DNA from: Methanobacteriota archaeon
GTDB lineage: Archaea > Thermoplasmatota > Poseidoniia > Poseidoniales > Poseidoniaceae
NCBI GenBank assembly: GCA_018662825.1
Contig: JABJFI010000116.1
Location: forward strand, 1-32,993
Direction: 5' to 3'
Length of the DNA: 32,993 nucleotides
Shown here: positions 32,909 through 32,993 of the stretch, piece after piece
How positions within the stretch are numbered: position 1 is the stretch's first letter
Layout of the letters: every line of letters begins with the position of its first letter
The notes under the pieces: model-generated
What the model saw: the letters and a program-made list of their open reading frames with translations, nothing else
What the model was told of the DNA's origin: nothing
The model's database searches: none
Position numbers and translations under genes: made by a program

Positions 32909-32993
32909 GCCGGGGTGGCGTAGTTGGTGGCGCGTCGGACTCATAGGGCAGCCTACAAGGCAATCGTATGACGTGCAAACCCCTTGCGGTGTC
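32909..32993 (+). tRNA. tRNA-Met(CAT), elongator-like, 5' part with intron, cut by window end
   Basis: Acceptor 5' strand GCCGGGG (32909-32915), U8, then a D arm with stem GCGT/GCGC and loop AGTTGGTG containing G18G19. The anticodon arm TCGGA-CT-CAT-A places CAT at 32942-32944 and A37 at 32945. No matching TCCGA or T arm follows in the remaining 48 nt, so an intron is inserted after position 37, the canonical archaeal site. Elongator tRNA-Met introns there are known in several Euryarchaeota. The intron end and 3' exon lie outside the window. Confidence 0.85.

Overview
The window looks like part of a marine planktonic euryarchaeal genome, most likely Marine Group II (Poseidoniales). The support is an archaeal replication factor C small subunit, an archaeal-style class IIb aspartyl-tRNA synthetase, an elongator tRNA-Met(CAT) whose 3' half is displaced by an apparent intron after position 37, TATA-like boxes about 26 nt before start codons, and very large tryptophan-tailed surface proteins. 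The lineage call is inference. Gene density is high, and no stretch over 300 bases lacks a gene.

Layout. 1-1967 (-): 3'-truncated secreted protein with a seven-copy 144-bp repeat that fits a seven-bladed propeller, then the start of an SGNH-hydrolase-like domain. 2040-5417: metK (-) and aspS (+) from a shared divergent region, then a Cys-type glutathione peroxidase-like gene (-). 5506-8086: alpha/beta hydrolase and divergent SDR (+), convergent with a membrane-anchored DNase I homologue (-). 8176-12912 (+): TPR protein, luciferase-like monooxygenase, asparaginase II-like protein and aldehyde dehydrogenase, the last three packed as an operon. 13040-14356: panB (+), convergent with a small membrane protein (-). 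14458-16781 (+): both subunits of a 2-aminophenol-type extradiol dioxygenase, the non-catalytic subunit fused to a RidA/2-aminomuconate deaminase domain. 16872-18545 (+): amino-acid permease with a C-terminal EF-hand pair. 18715-30555 (-): two giant Ig-like surface proteins of 3056 and 875 residues. 30694-31650 (+): rfcS. 31716-32993: possible small protein, a membrane protein (-), and the 5' part of the tRNA-Met gene.

How the genes may work together. The dioxygenase pair, the fused deaminase and the aldehyde dehydrogenase supply three successive steps of the 2-aminophenol / late kynurenine (modified meta-cleavage) route: ring opening to 2-aminomuconate semialdehyde, oxidation to 2-aminomuconate, and deamination to 4-oxalocrotonate. 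A kynurenine-formamidase-like hydrolase and an amino-acid permease lie in the same 13 kb. The steps that would make the aminophenol and those that would finish the degradation are not in the window. The surface proteins, the DNase I homologue and the truncated propeller/SGNH protein fit a cell that binds and digests polymers at its surface.
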